This document shows positions 51,414 through 58,946 of a DNA stretch of 64,000 nt, piece by piece. The stretch is from positions 1 through 64,000 of the forward strand of contig DASYZB010000136.1 of assembly GCA_035946615.1 (NCBI GenBank). The letters are read 5' to 3'. This stretch comes from Verrucomicrobiia bacterium. Lineage in GTDB: Bacteria > Verrucomicrobiota > Verrucomicrobiia > Limisphaerales > UBA8199. Both the position numbers and the translations under genes were made by a program. The notes under the pieces are model-generated. The model saw only the letters and a program-made list of their open reading frames with translations, did not search any database and was not told the origin of the DNA. Every line of letters begins with the position of its first letter. Within the stretch, counting starts at the first letter, position 1.

Positions 51414-52379
51414 ATGCCACTGACACATACCAGAGATCTCTTCGCAAAGGCTTTGAAGGGCAAATACGCCTTGGGCGCTTTCAATGTCAATAACATGGAA
51501 CTCCTTCAGGCGATTGTCGAAGCGTGCGAAGAGGAGAAGGCCCCGGTGATGCTTCAGATTTCCCGAGGGGCGCGCAGTTATGCAAATCCGGTTTACCTTA
51601 AGAAGCTGATTGAAGCCGCCGTGAGCCTCTCGACCATTCCCATCGCCGTTCACCTGGACCATGGGGATTCGTTTGAACTTTGCAAAGACTGCATCGACGA
51701 GGGGTTCACCAGCGTCATGATCGATGCCAGCCACGAGTCGTTCACCAAGAATGTCGAAATCTGCCGGCGCGTCGTCGATTACGCTCACAAACACAATTGC
51801 GTTGTTGAAGGGGAGTTGGGCCATTTGGTGGGCGCCCAGTTTGATGAAGGAGAAGAGGGCGGCAGCTATTCACAAGAAGGGCATTACACCAACCCGGAAC
51901 AGGCGGTCGAGTTTGTCAGGAGCTCCGGAGTGGATTCGCTGGCCATCGCTATCGGCAATTCCCATGGCGCCTACAAATTCAAAGGCGAGCAACACCTGGA
52001 CCTCGAGCGGCTCAAAGCGATTAAAAAGGCGCTTATGGATGCAGGTTTGGGAGATTACCCGCTGGTTCTGCACGGGGCATCGAGTGTCCCCAAAGACCTG
52101 GTCCAGGAAATCAACCAGTATGGAGGGAAGCTTGGCACCGACACGGCGGGTGTGCCGGAGCCGGACATCGAAGTGGCCCGGCGAGTGGGCTGCACCAAGG
52201 TCAATATCGACACCGATCTGCGCTTGGCAATGACCGCCGGCATTCGCAAGGCCTTTGCCGAGAATCCAAAAGAATTCGACCCGCGCAAGTATCTCGGCCC
52301 CGCCCGCGCGCGTGTCAAGGAATTGGTCCGGCACAAAGTCAATCACGTCCTGTGTTGCGCCGGACATGCCTTTGATTAA
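51414..52379 (+). CDS. fba: Class II fructose-bisphosphate aldolase
   Basis: About 321 residues from the ATG at 51414 (a GTG at 51399 would add five). The zinc ligands and active site appear in IPIAVHLDHGDSFELCKDCI, VMIDASHESFTKNVEI, CVVEGELGHLVGAQ, IAIGNSHGAYKFKGE and LVLHGASSVP. The family is metal-dependent and splits fructose-1,6-bisphosphate into DHAP and glyceraldehyde-3-phosphate; tagatose- or other aldoses are possible for some relatives. Its stop overlaps the convergent M50-like gene by 41 bp. Confidence 0.9.
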   Translation: MPLTHTRDLFAKALKGKYALGAFNVNNMELLQAIVEACEEEKAPVMLQISRGARSYANPVYLKKLIEAAVSLSTIPIAVHLDHGDSFELCKDCIDEGFTSVMIDASHESFTKNVEICRRVVDYAHKHNCVVEGELGHLVGAQFDEGEEGGSYSQEGHYTNPEQAVEFVRSSGVDSLAIAIGNSHGAYKFKGEQHLDLERLKAIKKALMDAGLGDYPLVLHGASSVPKDLVQEINQYGGKLGTDTAGVPEPDIEVARRVGCTKVNIDTDLRLAMTAGIRKAFAENPKEFDPRKYLGPARARVKELVRHKVNHVLCCAGHAFD

Positions 52380-52911
52380 CGCTCAGGCACTGCGAGCGGG
52401 AGCGATCCTCCCAGGCGCGCCACAGAATCCAGCAACAACTGGCCGCGATTCCTGTCCAGGCAATAGTTCTCAGGATTGCCGCGATCCGCTGGTCAGACTC
52501 CAGCAGACCCCATCGCGGAAGGATCGTGTGCCAATCATGGTCGCCGCCGCCCACCAGCGGCAGTTCCATCCGCCGCGCGTCGGCAACATACCGCGCTATG
52601 TTCAGCCAATTCTCGCAAAACCAAATCGCGCACGTCGCCACGCCTATCGGTTGGCCTCTGCGCCAAAACGCGACCTCCAAAACCGCCGGAAAGAACAATT
52701 GGCCCATCGTTCCGCCATACGGCTCCAGACGGCTGCTGAACAGGCCAACGACCGGGTGCCCCGCCTCGTGGAAAACCAGGTTCGCGTGGTCCACGAGAAA
52801 TACAAATCCGGGTTCTGAGCGAAACAACACCAACAAAAAAACTCCTAAGCCAGCGCCAAAAGCCACCAGCTTTCCGGTCGTGAGCGGTTCCCAATTCTTC
52901 GTCCTGAACAT
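52339..52911 (-). CDS. M50-like HExxH membrane protein
   Basis: About 190 residues from the ATG at 52911 (longer starts add a poor N-terminus). Membrane helices are KLVAFGAGLGVFLLVLF and others around residues 75-165. The block LVFHEAGHPVVGLF contains the zinc motif HEAGH typical of M50-type intramembrane proteases, and HDWHTI may add a metal ligand, but the second classical motif (NPxxDG) was not found. It is convergent with fba and their 3' ends overlap by 41 bp. Confidence 0.65.
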   Translation of the reverse strand: MFRTKNWEPLTTGKLVAFGAGLGVFLLVLFRSEPGFVFLVDHANLVFHEAGHPVVGLFSSRLEPYGGTMGQLFFPAVLEVAFWRRGQPIGVATCAIWFCENWLNIARYVADARRMELPLVGGGDHDWHTILPRWGLLESDQRIAAILRTIAWTGIAASCCWILWRAWEDRSRSQCLSVNQRHVRRNTGRD

Positions 52912-53001
52912 AATGAGAATGGATGTTTCGCTCGAATCATAGCCTCTTTGGAAGTTGCATCCAGTCTTAAGGGCCTGCGCATCCCATGCCAAGCTGCTTG
53001 C

Positions 53002-53439
53002 TCAATACGCAAGATTCGCATCCAACGTAAACCAGTATTGATGGATCAAACCGGCCAGCTCCACCAATGCGTTGAAATCCACCGGCTTGACCAGGTAAGA
53101 GTTGGCTCCCAGCTCGTAAGCGCGCTTGACGTCCTCCTCATGATTTGAAGAAGTCAAAACCACGACCGGCAGGCACCGGAACTGGGCCTGCTGACGCATC
53201 CAGGAGAGCAGCTCAAAACCGCTCACACGAGGCATTTTCAAATCCAGCAGGATCAGCCGTGGAAACGGATGGGCTGAGCGGTCGGAAAAGGCGCTCTGGC
53301 CGCTTAAATACGCGATGGCCTCGTCGCCATCGGCCACAACATGCACGTTGAAATCGACACGGGCCTTCTGGCAGGCATGCTGAAATAAAACCACGTCGTT
53401 TGAATCATCATCGACGTGCAGAATTGTTGCGCGGCTCAT
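53002..53439 (-). CDS. Stand-alone receiver-domain response regulator
   Basis: 145 residues, a single receiver domain: ILHVDDDSNDVVLFQHA, LILLDLKMPRVSGFELLSWM with the phosphoacceptor Asp, and VVVLTSSNHEEDVKRA then SYLVKPVDFNAL with the conserved Lys. Members of this type (Rcp1/CheY-like) relay signals in phosphorelays and two-component chains. No output domain or kinase is seen nearby. The halogenase-like gene lies upstream in the same direction, 87 bp away. Confidence 0.9.
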   Translation of the reverse strand: MSRATILHVDDDSNDVVLFQHACQKARVDFNVHVVADGDEAIAYLSGQSAFSDRSAHPFPRLILLDLKMPRVSGFELLSWMRQQAQFRCLPVVVLTSSNHEEDVKRAYELGANSYLVKPVDFNALVELAGLIHQYWFTLDANLAY

Positions 53440-53526
53440 GCCCAGTTATTCTTAGACGGCCTTTCAAGAGCATCGTTCAAATCTGTGGAAAAATGCGCTT
53501 TCGTTGGGCTTTGGCGGGCTTAGCTA

Positions 53527-54798
53527 TTATTTTTTCTTCACTGGGGCAAAGGAAATGCGGGGGACAAGGGGCCAATGAGCTTGGATTTTTACCAACAGCC
53601 AGAAATACCGCAAGCGCCAACGCAACGCCCAACCGCCTTCAACTTCGCCCGCCAACACAGCGATTACAGCCGACGGCACGTCGTAGTGGTCTCGTGGTTG
53701 GAGCAATAACTCCATAAACGGCGTCGTATAGTAATTCTCCACGACGCGCCAATAGAACCTCAGGCCACGACGGACGCGTTTCTCATAAACCGCAAATCGA
53801 TGCTCGCCGGACTCGCCGCGATTGAGCGCTTCGGTCACTGTCTCGGCGGCCAGCTTTCCCGACCACATGGCCAGAAAAACACCTGCCGAAAAAATCGGGT
53901 CCATGAACCCTGCGGCGTCGCCCACGCGGAGCAGCCGCTTTCCAACAAGGCGGCGATTGTGATAGCTGAAGTCCGAAGTGGTCTGCATCGTGTTCAGGAG
54001 CCGCGCCTGGGCCATTCGTTTTTTGACAGCCGCGCTGGCGTCCACCCAATACTGGAAGATTTGTTCAGGAGTGCCGTTGAAACCGGTGAATTCATCCTTG
54101 TCGAGGACCAGGCCAACGCTCGTTTTCTGCGCCGAGAGTGGAATGATCCAAAACCATTTGTTTTCCAGGCGCACGATAATAGTTTCGGTGCGCTCCTCCA
54201 TGGGGGGCAAACCAACGTTGGCGAACTGACCGAAGACGGCGACCTTCTTGTGCCGTGGATGGATGACGCGCAGCGCCTCTTGATTGCCGGTAAGATTGCC
54301 ACGCCCGCTGGCATCAATCAGGAACGCAGCGCGGAAACTGTGGCTTCGATTGTCTGGCGAGCGGGCCTCGACGCTAACACCGTCGGCATCTGATAAAAAT
54401 TTGTGGACTGTCCAACCTTCACGCACGTCAGCGCCGCGGGCGCGGGCGTGTTTGAGCAGAACATGATCGAACCGCGAGCGTTCCACGTGGATTGCCTCCG
54501 GCTCGCGATTGAACCGACCTTCACCGAAAACGATACTGGTGCCGATGGAATCGTTGGCGAGTTCAAAACGGGCGGCGAGTTTTCGCAGAAAGCCAGCCTC
54601 CTGCAACTTTGGCAGCACGCCCATTGCCCGAAAGATGGTGTGGTTGCAGGGCAGGAGCGACTCGCCAATGTGGAAGCGCGGGAAAACTTCTTTTTCCAGA
54701 GTGAGAACACGCTTGCCCGCGAGCGCCAGGAAGGTGGAGACGCTGCTGCCACCCGGCCCACAACCAATCACAATGGCATCGTGCTGGCAATCGTTCAT
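53527..54798 (-). CDS. FAD-dependent halogenase-like oxidoreductase
   Basis: About 423 residues from the ATG at 54798; longer starts add 28 residues. The FAD-binding motif is IVIGCGPGGSSVSTFLALAG. GESLLPCNHT is the usual block of CmlS/PltA-like enzymes. Two halogenase fingerprints are present: NKWFWIIPL (WxWxIP) and FMDPIFSAG (Fx.Px.Sx.G). A lysine in FLRKLAARFEL lies near where the catalytic Lys is expected. Such enzymes use FADH2 and halide to chlorinate aromatic or phenolic substrates, but relatives in the same superfamily also act as monooxygenases or reductases. No biosynthetic neighbours are present to hint at the substrate. Confidence 0.7.
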   Translation of the reverse strand: MNDCQHDAIVIGCGPGGSSVSTFLALAGKRVLTLEKEVFPRFHIGESLLPCNHTIFRAMGVLPKLQEAGFLRKLAARFELANDSIGTSIVFGEGRFNREPEAIHVERSRFDHVLLKHARARGADVREGWTVHKFLSDADGVSVEARSPDNRSHSFRAAFLIDASGRGNLTGNQEALRVIHPRHKKVAVFGQFANVGLPPMEERTETIIVRLENKWFWIIPLSAQKTSVGLVLDKDEFTGFNGTPEQIFQYWVDASAAVKKRMAQARLLNTMQTTSDFSYHNRRLVGKRLLRVGDAAGFMDPIFSAGVFLAMWSGKLAAETVTEALNRGESGEHRFAVYEKRVRRGLRFYWRVVENYYTTPFMELLLQPRDHYDVPSAVIAVLAGEVEGGWALRWRLRYFWLLVKIQAHWPLVPRISFAPVKKK

Positions 54799-55268
54799 GG
54801 GAATACAATAAACCCCGTTATTCCGCGTAATCAAGCCGGCCTTCCTCGGACGTGTGGCAAACCCCGGGCAGCCCGAGCCCAAACATGCTCGGACGCATCA
54901 CTGCGAATTCAAATAATTGAATTGAATTTCCTTTTTGGCGCGCGAATTGTTTTGTACGCGGCGCGGGTGATGACTCCACTGAGGGCGACAAACGCGATTG
55001 TGTCGGTGGGGGATTCCAGTGTCATCTTTTCGACGGCAAAAGGGTTGCGCAGGATGTACTGGGCTGTACTGGGCGAGTTCTTCCAGCTTTGACTTGGCCT
55101 CTGGCTGGAACTATAGGTCTTCATGCTAAAAGGCCGACCTGGAAAGACCAGTGATCTGCGAGTGCCGAAGTCTCAAATAAAAGGATGACAGAATTGTCAT
55201 TTGTCATTTATGGTCAGGTACTTTTGAATTGAGCGAAGAACGGGCCTTGAACGATAGGCCATAGGAAC
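54799..55268. other. Intergenic region with transposase remnant
   Basis: No intact gene. It holds an IS91-type transposase fragment on the minus strand (listed separately), an AT-rich stretch ATTCAAATAATTGAATTGAAT around 54907-54927, a TACTGGGC duplication (55059 and 55069) and the near-palindromic pair ATTGTCATTTGTCAT (55193-55207). Promoters for the halogenase-like and beta-propeller genes should lie here but were not identified. Confidence 0.5.
54909..55124 (-). pseudogene. Fragment of an IS91-type (Y2) transposase
   Basis: On the minus strand the segment around 54996-55064 encodes AQYILRNPFAVEKMTLES followed by PTDT. This matches the conserved C-terminal block of Y2/IS91-type transposases, which reads (Y)ILRNPF(S/A)xEKMTLESP. 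The start and end of the gene are missing and there is no catalytic domain, so it is a decayed remnant. The assignment is from motif memory. Confidence 0.5.
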
Positions 55269-56315
55269 ATGGAACTTATGAAAACGCATCCTGTCCGATT
55301 TGCCCTCTTGGTTGGCGTTGTTTTCAGTGTTGCATCCGCTTTCGCTGCGGAGGGCCCTTACCATTTTCTGAAGGAGATCGTCGTCGGCGGGGACGGAGGA
55401 TGGGACTATTTGTCCGTCGATTCAGCCGGTCGCCGCCTCTATGCGAGCCATAGCACAAAAGTGGTGGTCATTGATTTGGACAGCAACAAGGTGGTGGGCG
55501 AGATCGATGATACCCCCGGGGTGCACGGCTTGGCAGTGGCCCCCGACCTGGGGCTGGGATTCGTCAGCGATGGGCGTGAGAACAAAGCGAGCATCGTTGA
55601 TTTAAAAACACTGAAGACTTTAGCCAAGGTGGATACCGGCCCAAACCCGGATGGGCTGGTCTATGATCCAAGGCAGCAGGCGGCTTGGTTTTTCAATGGA
55701 CGCGGTCAGTCGGCGACGGTGATCAACGCCAAAACGCGCCAGGTGGTGGCCACGGTGCCGCTGGGTGGCAAACCGGAATTCCCGACGGTGGACCCTGAGG
55801 CTGGCCGGGTATTTGATAATCTTGAAGACAAGAGCGAGGTGGCGGCCATTGATACCAAAACGCATGAAGTGGTGAACCGTTGGCCAACCGCTCCGGGCGA
55901 GGAACCCTCCGGGATGGCAATCGATACGAAGCACCACCGGTTGTTCCTGGGGTGTGCCAATGAATTGATGGTCATGATGGATTACACGGATGGCAAGGTC
56001 GTTGCCACCGTGCCGATCGGACGGCGGGTGGATGCCAACGCCTTTGATGCGGGAACCCAGTTGGCGTTCGCCTCGTGCGGGGATGGAACCACCACCATCG
56101 CGCACGAGGATTCAGCGGACAAACTGACCCTGGTGCAAAGGCTGCAGACTGCGCCCGGAGCCCGGACGATGACCCTGGACCCCAAAACGCACAACATCTA
56201 TCTGGCTGCCGCCCAGTTCGAGACCATGCCCTCACCGTTTCCTGGCGGCAGGCCACGCATGATTCGAGGAACCTTTAGAATTCTCGTATATGGGATGGAG
56301 CCGGCTGCGAAATAG
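55269..56315 (+). CDS. YncE/YVTN-type beta-propeller exported protein
   Basis: 348 residues, start 55269 or 55278 (MKTHPVRFALLVGV), with a signal peptide ending AFAAEG. About seven repeating blades follow: DYLSVDSAGRRLYASHSTK, HGLAVAPDLGLGFVSDG, FPTVDPEAGRVFDNLEDK and NAFDAGTQLAFASCGDG. This is the YVTN/NHL-like family with unknown binding role, commonly encoded near efflux pumps as here. The efflux TolC gene starts 26 bp before its stop. Confidence 0.8.
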   Translation: MELMKTHPVRFALLVGVVFSVASAFAAEGPYHFLKEIVVGGDGGWDYLSVDSAGRRLYASHSTKVVVIDLDSNKVVGEIDDTPGVHGLAVAPDLGLGFVSDGRENKASIVDLKTLKTLAKVDTGPNPDGLVYDPRQQAAWFFNGRGQSATVINAKTRQVVATVPLGGKPEFPTVDPEAGRVFDNLEDKSEVAAIDTKTHEVVNRWPTAPGEEPSGMAIDTKHHRLFLGCANELMVMMDYTDGKVVATVPIGRRVDANAFDAGTQLAFASCGDGTTTIAHEDSADKLTLVQRLQTAPGARTMTLDPKTHNIYLAAAQFETMPSPFPGGRPRMIRGTFRILVYGMEPAAK

Positions 56316-57810
56316 ACAGCTACGCTGGAACCCGGCGGTGAGTTTCCCGGGGAGCGCACCCGCCCCGCGGTCGGTGCGCTGGAATCCCTCGGAGGCGTGG
56401 CCATCCTTGTTTTGTCTAGCGGCACTCTTGTTGACGGGATGCGCCCGGTTCGAGCCGCATCCGCTATCGCCTGTCCAAACCGCTGCCGAATTCGACTCGC
56501 GCTCGCTCACAAACTCGGGTCTCGCCGCTTTTCTGTCTGCGAATCATGCGCAGGTTCCTGAGCCGGGCAATCCATGGGAACTCAACGAATTGACACTAGC
56601 CGCGTTTTATTATCAGCCATCACTGGGGGTAGCCCGAGCGCAATGGGAAGGCGCCCAGGCCGGCAAGCTCACCGCAGCGCAGCGGCCAAACCCCACGTTG
56701 GGGGTAGTGCCGGGCTATGATTCCCAAATCCCCGGCACGCCCAGCCCGTGGATCGTGACCGTCACGCTGGATGTGCCTATCGAGACTGCAGGCAAACGCG
56801 GTTACCGCATCGCCCAGGCGCGCCATCTCTCGGAGGCGGCCCGGTGGAATCTTGCCACCACCGCCTGGCAGACCCGCAGCCGAGTGAGGATGAACCTCCT
56901 CGGGCTTTATATTGCGCAAGAAACCAGGCTGCTACTGGACCGCCAGGAGAATGCGTTGAGCAATGTGGTGCGGCTTCTCGAAGGCCAGCTTGCAGTTGGC
57001 AATGTATCCGAATATGACATTACCCAGGCGCGAATCTCTTTAAACACGACCCGTCTGTCCGGCCAGGACGCCTACCGTCAATACCTCTATGCCCGCAGCC
57101 AGCTTGCGGATTCCATAGGCATTCCCTTAAGCGCCCTGGCGGATGTCGCTCTGTCCTTCAAGGGGCTGGATGTCTTTCCCACCGAGTTGACGGCCCGCTC
57201 GGTCCGCAGCGCCGCGCTGTTGAACCGGACGGACGTGCGCATGGCCCTGGCCCAATACGCGGCGAGCCAATCGGCGCTTCAGCTCGAAATTGCGAAGCAG
57301 TATCCGGATGTCAATATCGGTCCGGGTTACGCGTGGAACACGGGCAGCGCCGGGGACAACATGTGGCAAATTGGATTGAATGTCACGTTGCCCGTGCTGA
57401 ACCACAACCAGGGACCCATTGCCGAGGCCAAGGCCAGGCGCTCGGAAGCCGCCGCCGTATTCCGGCAGGTCCAGGCCCAGGTCGCAGCCCAGGTGGATGG
57501 GGCGGTGGCCGCATACGATGCGGCGGTGCAGCAATCAACGACAGCGGCAGCCCTGCTGAAAGAGCTTAATGAGCGTTTGAAATCGGTCCGTACCATGGAG
57601 CAAGCGGGAGCAGTGGACGCCTTGGCGGTGGCCAATGCCGAGGTTGAATACAACACGGGCGCCCTATCGAATCTTGACGCCTTGAATAAGGCGCAACAGG
57701 CGCGCGGCCAGTTGGAGGATGCGGTGCAGAGCCCGCTGGTGCTTTCCTCCGCCGCCCTGCAGAGCACCGAGAAAAACCCAGGTCAACCGAAGTCCGCCCC
57801 TTTGAAATGA
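56290..57810 (+). CDS. TolC-family outer-membrane efflux lipoprotein
   Basis: 506 residues in the longest reading, overlapping the beta-propeller gene by 26 bp. Starts at GTG 56338 or 56374 would give a tighter lipoprotein signal, since the lipobox LLTGC is at about residue 47-51. The mature part has the two TolC repeats of helical and strand segments (RPNPTLGVVPGYDSQI, TVTLDVPIETAGKRGYRIAQ, NIGPGYAWNTGSAGDNMWQI, ALSNLDALNKAQQARGQLED). It forms the outer-membrane channel for the RND pumps encoded downstream. Its stop overlaps the adaptor's start by 4 bp. Confidence 0.9.
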   Translation: MGWSRLRNRQLRWNPAVSFPGSAPAPRSVRWNPSEAWPSLFCLAALLLTGCARFEPHPLSPVQTAAEFDSRSLTNSGLAAFLSANHAQVPEPGNPWELNELTLAAFYYQPSLGVARAQWEGAQAGKLTAAQRPNPTLGVVPGYDSQIPGTPSPWIVTVTLDVPIETAGKRGYRIAQARHLSEAARWNLATTAWQTRSRVRMNLLGLYIAQETRLLLDRQENALSNVVRLLEGQLAVGNVSEYDITQARISLNTTRLSGQDAYRQYLYARSQLADSIGIPLSALADVALSFKGLDVFPTELTARSVRSAALLNRTDVRMALAQYAASQSALQLEIAKQYPDVNIGPGYAWNTGSAGDNMWQIGLNVTLPVLNHNQGPIAEAKARRSEAAAVFRQVQAQVAAQVDGAVAAYDAAVQQSTTAAALLKELNERLKSVRTMEQAGAVDALAVANAEVEYNTGALSNLDALNKAQQARGQLEDAVQSPLVLSSAALQSTEKNPGQPKSAPLK

Positions 57811-58880
57811 GCCGCAAACAAATCATTTCCGGAATCGCGGTGGTCGTTGCCGGAGCAGCTCTTTACGTGTTGCTCAAGGTCGTCCACTCCTCTTCGTCTG
57901 AGGAATCCGAGCCGGCGCCGCCGCCGCTAGTCACCGTTCAGACAGGGCAACTCAAGCGGACCACGTTGCATGGTTATGTCGAGGGCTTCGGGTTGGTCGC
58001 CCCCGCCCCCGCTGGCAATGGCCAGCCTGCGGCTTCAGCGCATATCGCGTCCCCTGTGGCCGGGGTGATAGCTGAGACCCACGTGGCCGAGGGCCAGCGC
58101 GTCGAAAAGGGGGCGCTCCTTTTTACCCTGGATACGCGCACCGTCCAGGTTGCCGTGGAGCGCGCACGCAAGGCCGTTGATTTTGCCAGCCAGGCCGCGG
58201 AGCGGCAGAAAACCCTGTTTGACTCTCATAATACCTCTGCAAAAAGCTTGCAGGATGCTGAAGCGCTGTTGGCTGCAGCCAAAGCCGATTTGGCAGCCGC
58301 AGAGACTCAACTGGCTTTGCTCCACATCCAGGCGCCGCTGGCCGGCACGGTCACGCATGTGTACGTGCGGCCAGGCGAGGCCGTGGACCTCAATATGGCT
58401 GTGGCCGACCTGGTGGACCTGAGCCGCTTAGTCATTGCATCCAGCATTCCCGTCTATGAAGCCAGCGAGTTAAAAACAGGACAGACGGTGGATTTACTCA
58501 CTCAACCGCCTTTGAAGGCCTCGGTTTCCTATGTCAGCCCGGCGGTGGATGCCACCAACGCGACGGTGATGGTGCGGATTGCTTTGCCCGAAACGGGCCA
58601 GATGCGCTCTGGAGAATTCGTCCGGTTCCGCGTCCTAACGGCGGAGCACGTGGATTGCCTGGCAGCACCCGCCGAGAGTGTGGTAAGCGGAACCAATGGC
58701 CAAAGTGTTATTGCCCTGGTAAGCGATAGTGAGGCGACGCAGGCCCCGGTCAAGACCGGTTTGCGCGAAGACGGTTGGGTGGAGGTGCAAGCCCCTGGCC
58801 TTCAGCCGGGCCAAACGGTGGTGACCGTCGGGGCCTACGGGCTGCCGGCCAAGGCAAAGATTCGGGTGGCGAATCCTTGA
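57807..58880 (+). CDS. RND periplasmic adaptor (HlyD/MFP family)
   Basis: 357 residues. An N-terminal membrane helix (GIAVVVAGAALYVLLK) is followed by the barrel-sandwich (ASPVAGVIAETHVAEGQRVE, KGALLFTLDTRTVQVAVERA), an alpha-helical hairpin (around residues 115-170), the second lipoyl half (LLHIQAPLAGTVTHVYVRPG), and the beta-barrel domains. It connects the RND pump to TolC. It starts in the ATGA overlap with the TolC gene. Confidence 0.9.
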   Translation: MSRKQIISGIAVVVAGAALYVLLKVVHSSSSEESEPAPPPLVTVQTGQLKRTTLHGYVEGFGLVAPAPAGNGQPAASAHIASPVAGVIAETHVAEGQRVEKGALLFTLDTRTVQVAVERARKAVDFASQAAERQKTLFDSHNTSAKSLQDAEALLAAAKADLAAAETQLALLHIQAPLAGTVTHVYVRPGEAVDLNMAVADLVDLSRLVIASSIPVYEASELKTGQTVDLLTQPPLKASVSYVSPAVDATNATVMVRIALPETGQMRSGEFVRFRVLTAEHVDCLAAPAESVVSGTNGQSVIALVSDSEATQAPVKTGLREDGWVEVQAPGLQPGQTVVTVGAYGLPAKAKIRVANP

Positions 58881-58946
58881 GAGAGTTTTGAACATGGAAA
58901 TTGCTGCATCCTTCTTGTCTTTCTGGAGAGTGGCTTGGAGACTGCC

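Noticed and set aside
52912-53001. Possible intrinsic terminator between the M50-like and receiver genes
   Set aside because: No stem with a following U-tract could be found in this 90-bp stretch on the minus strand.
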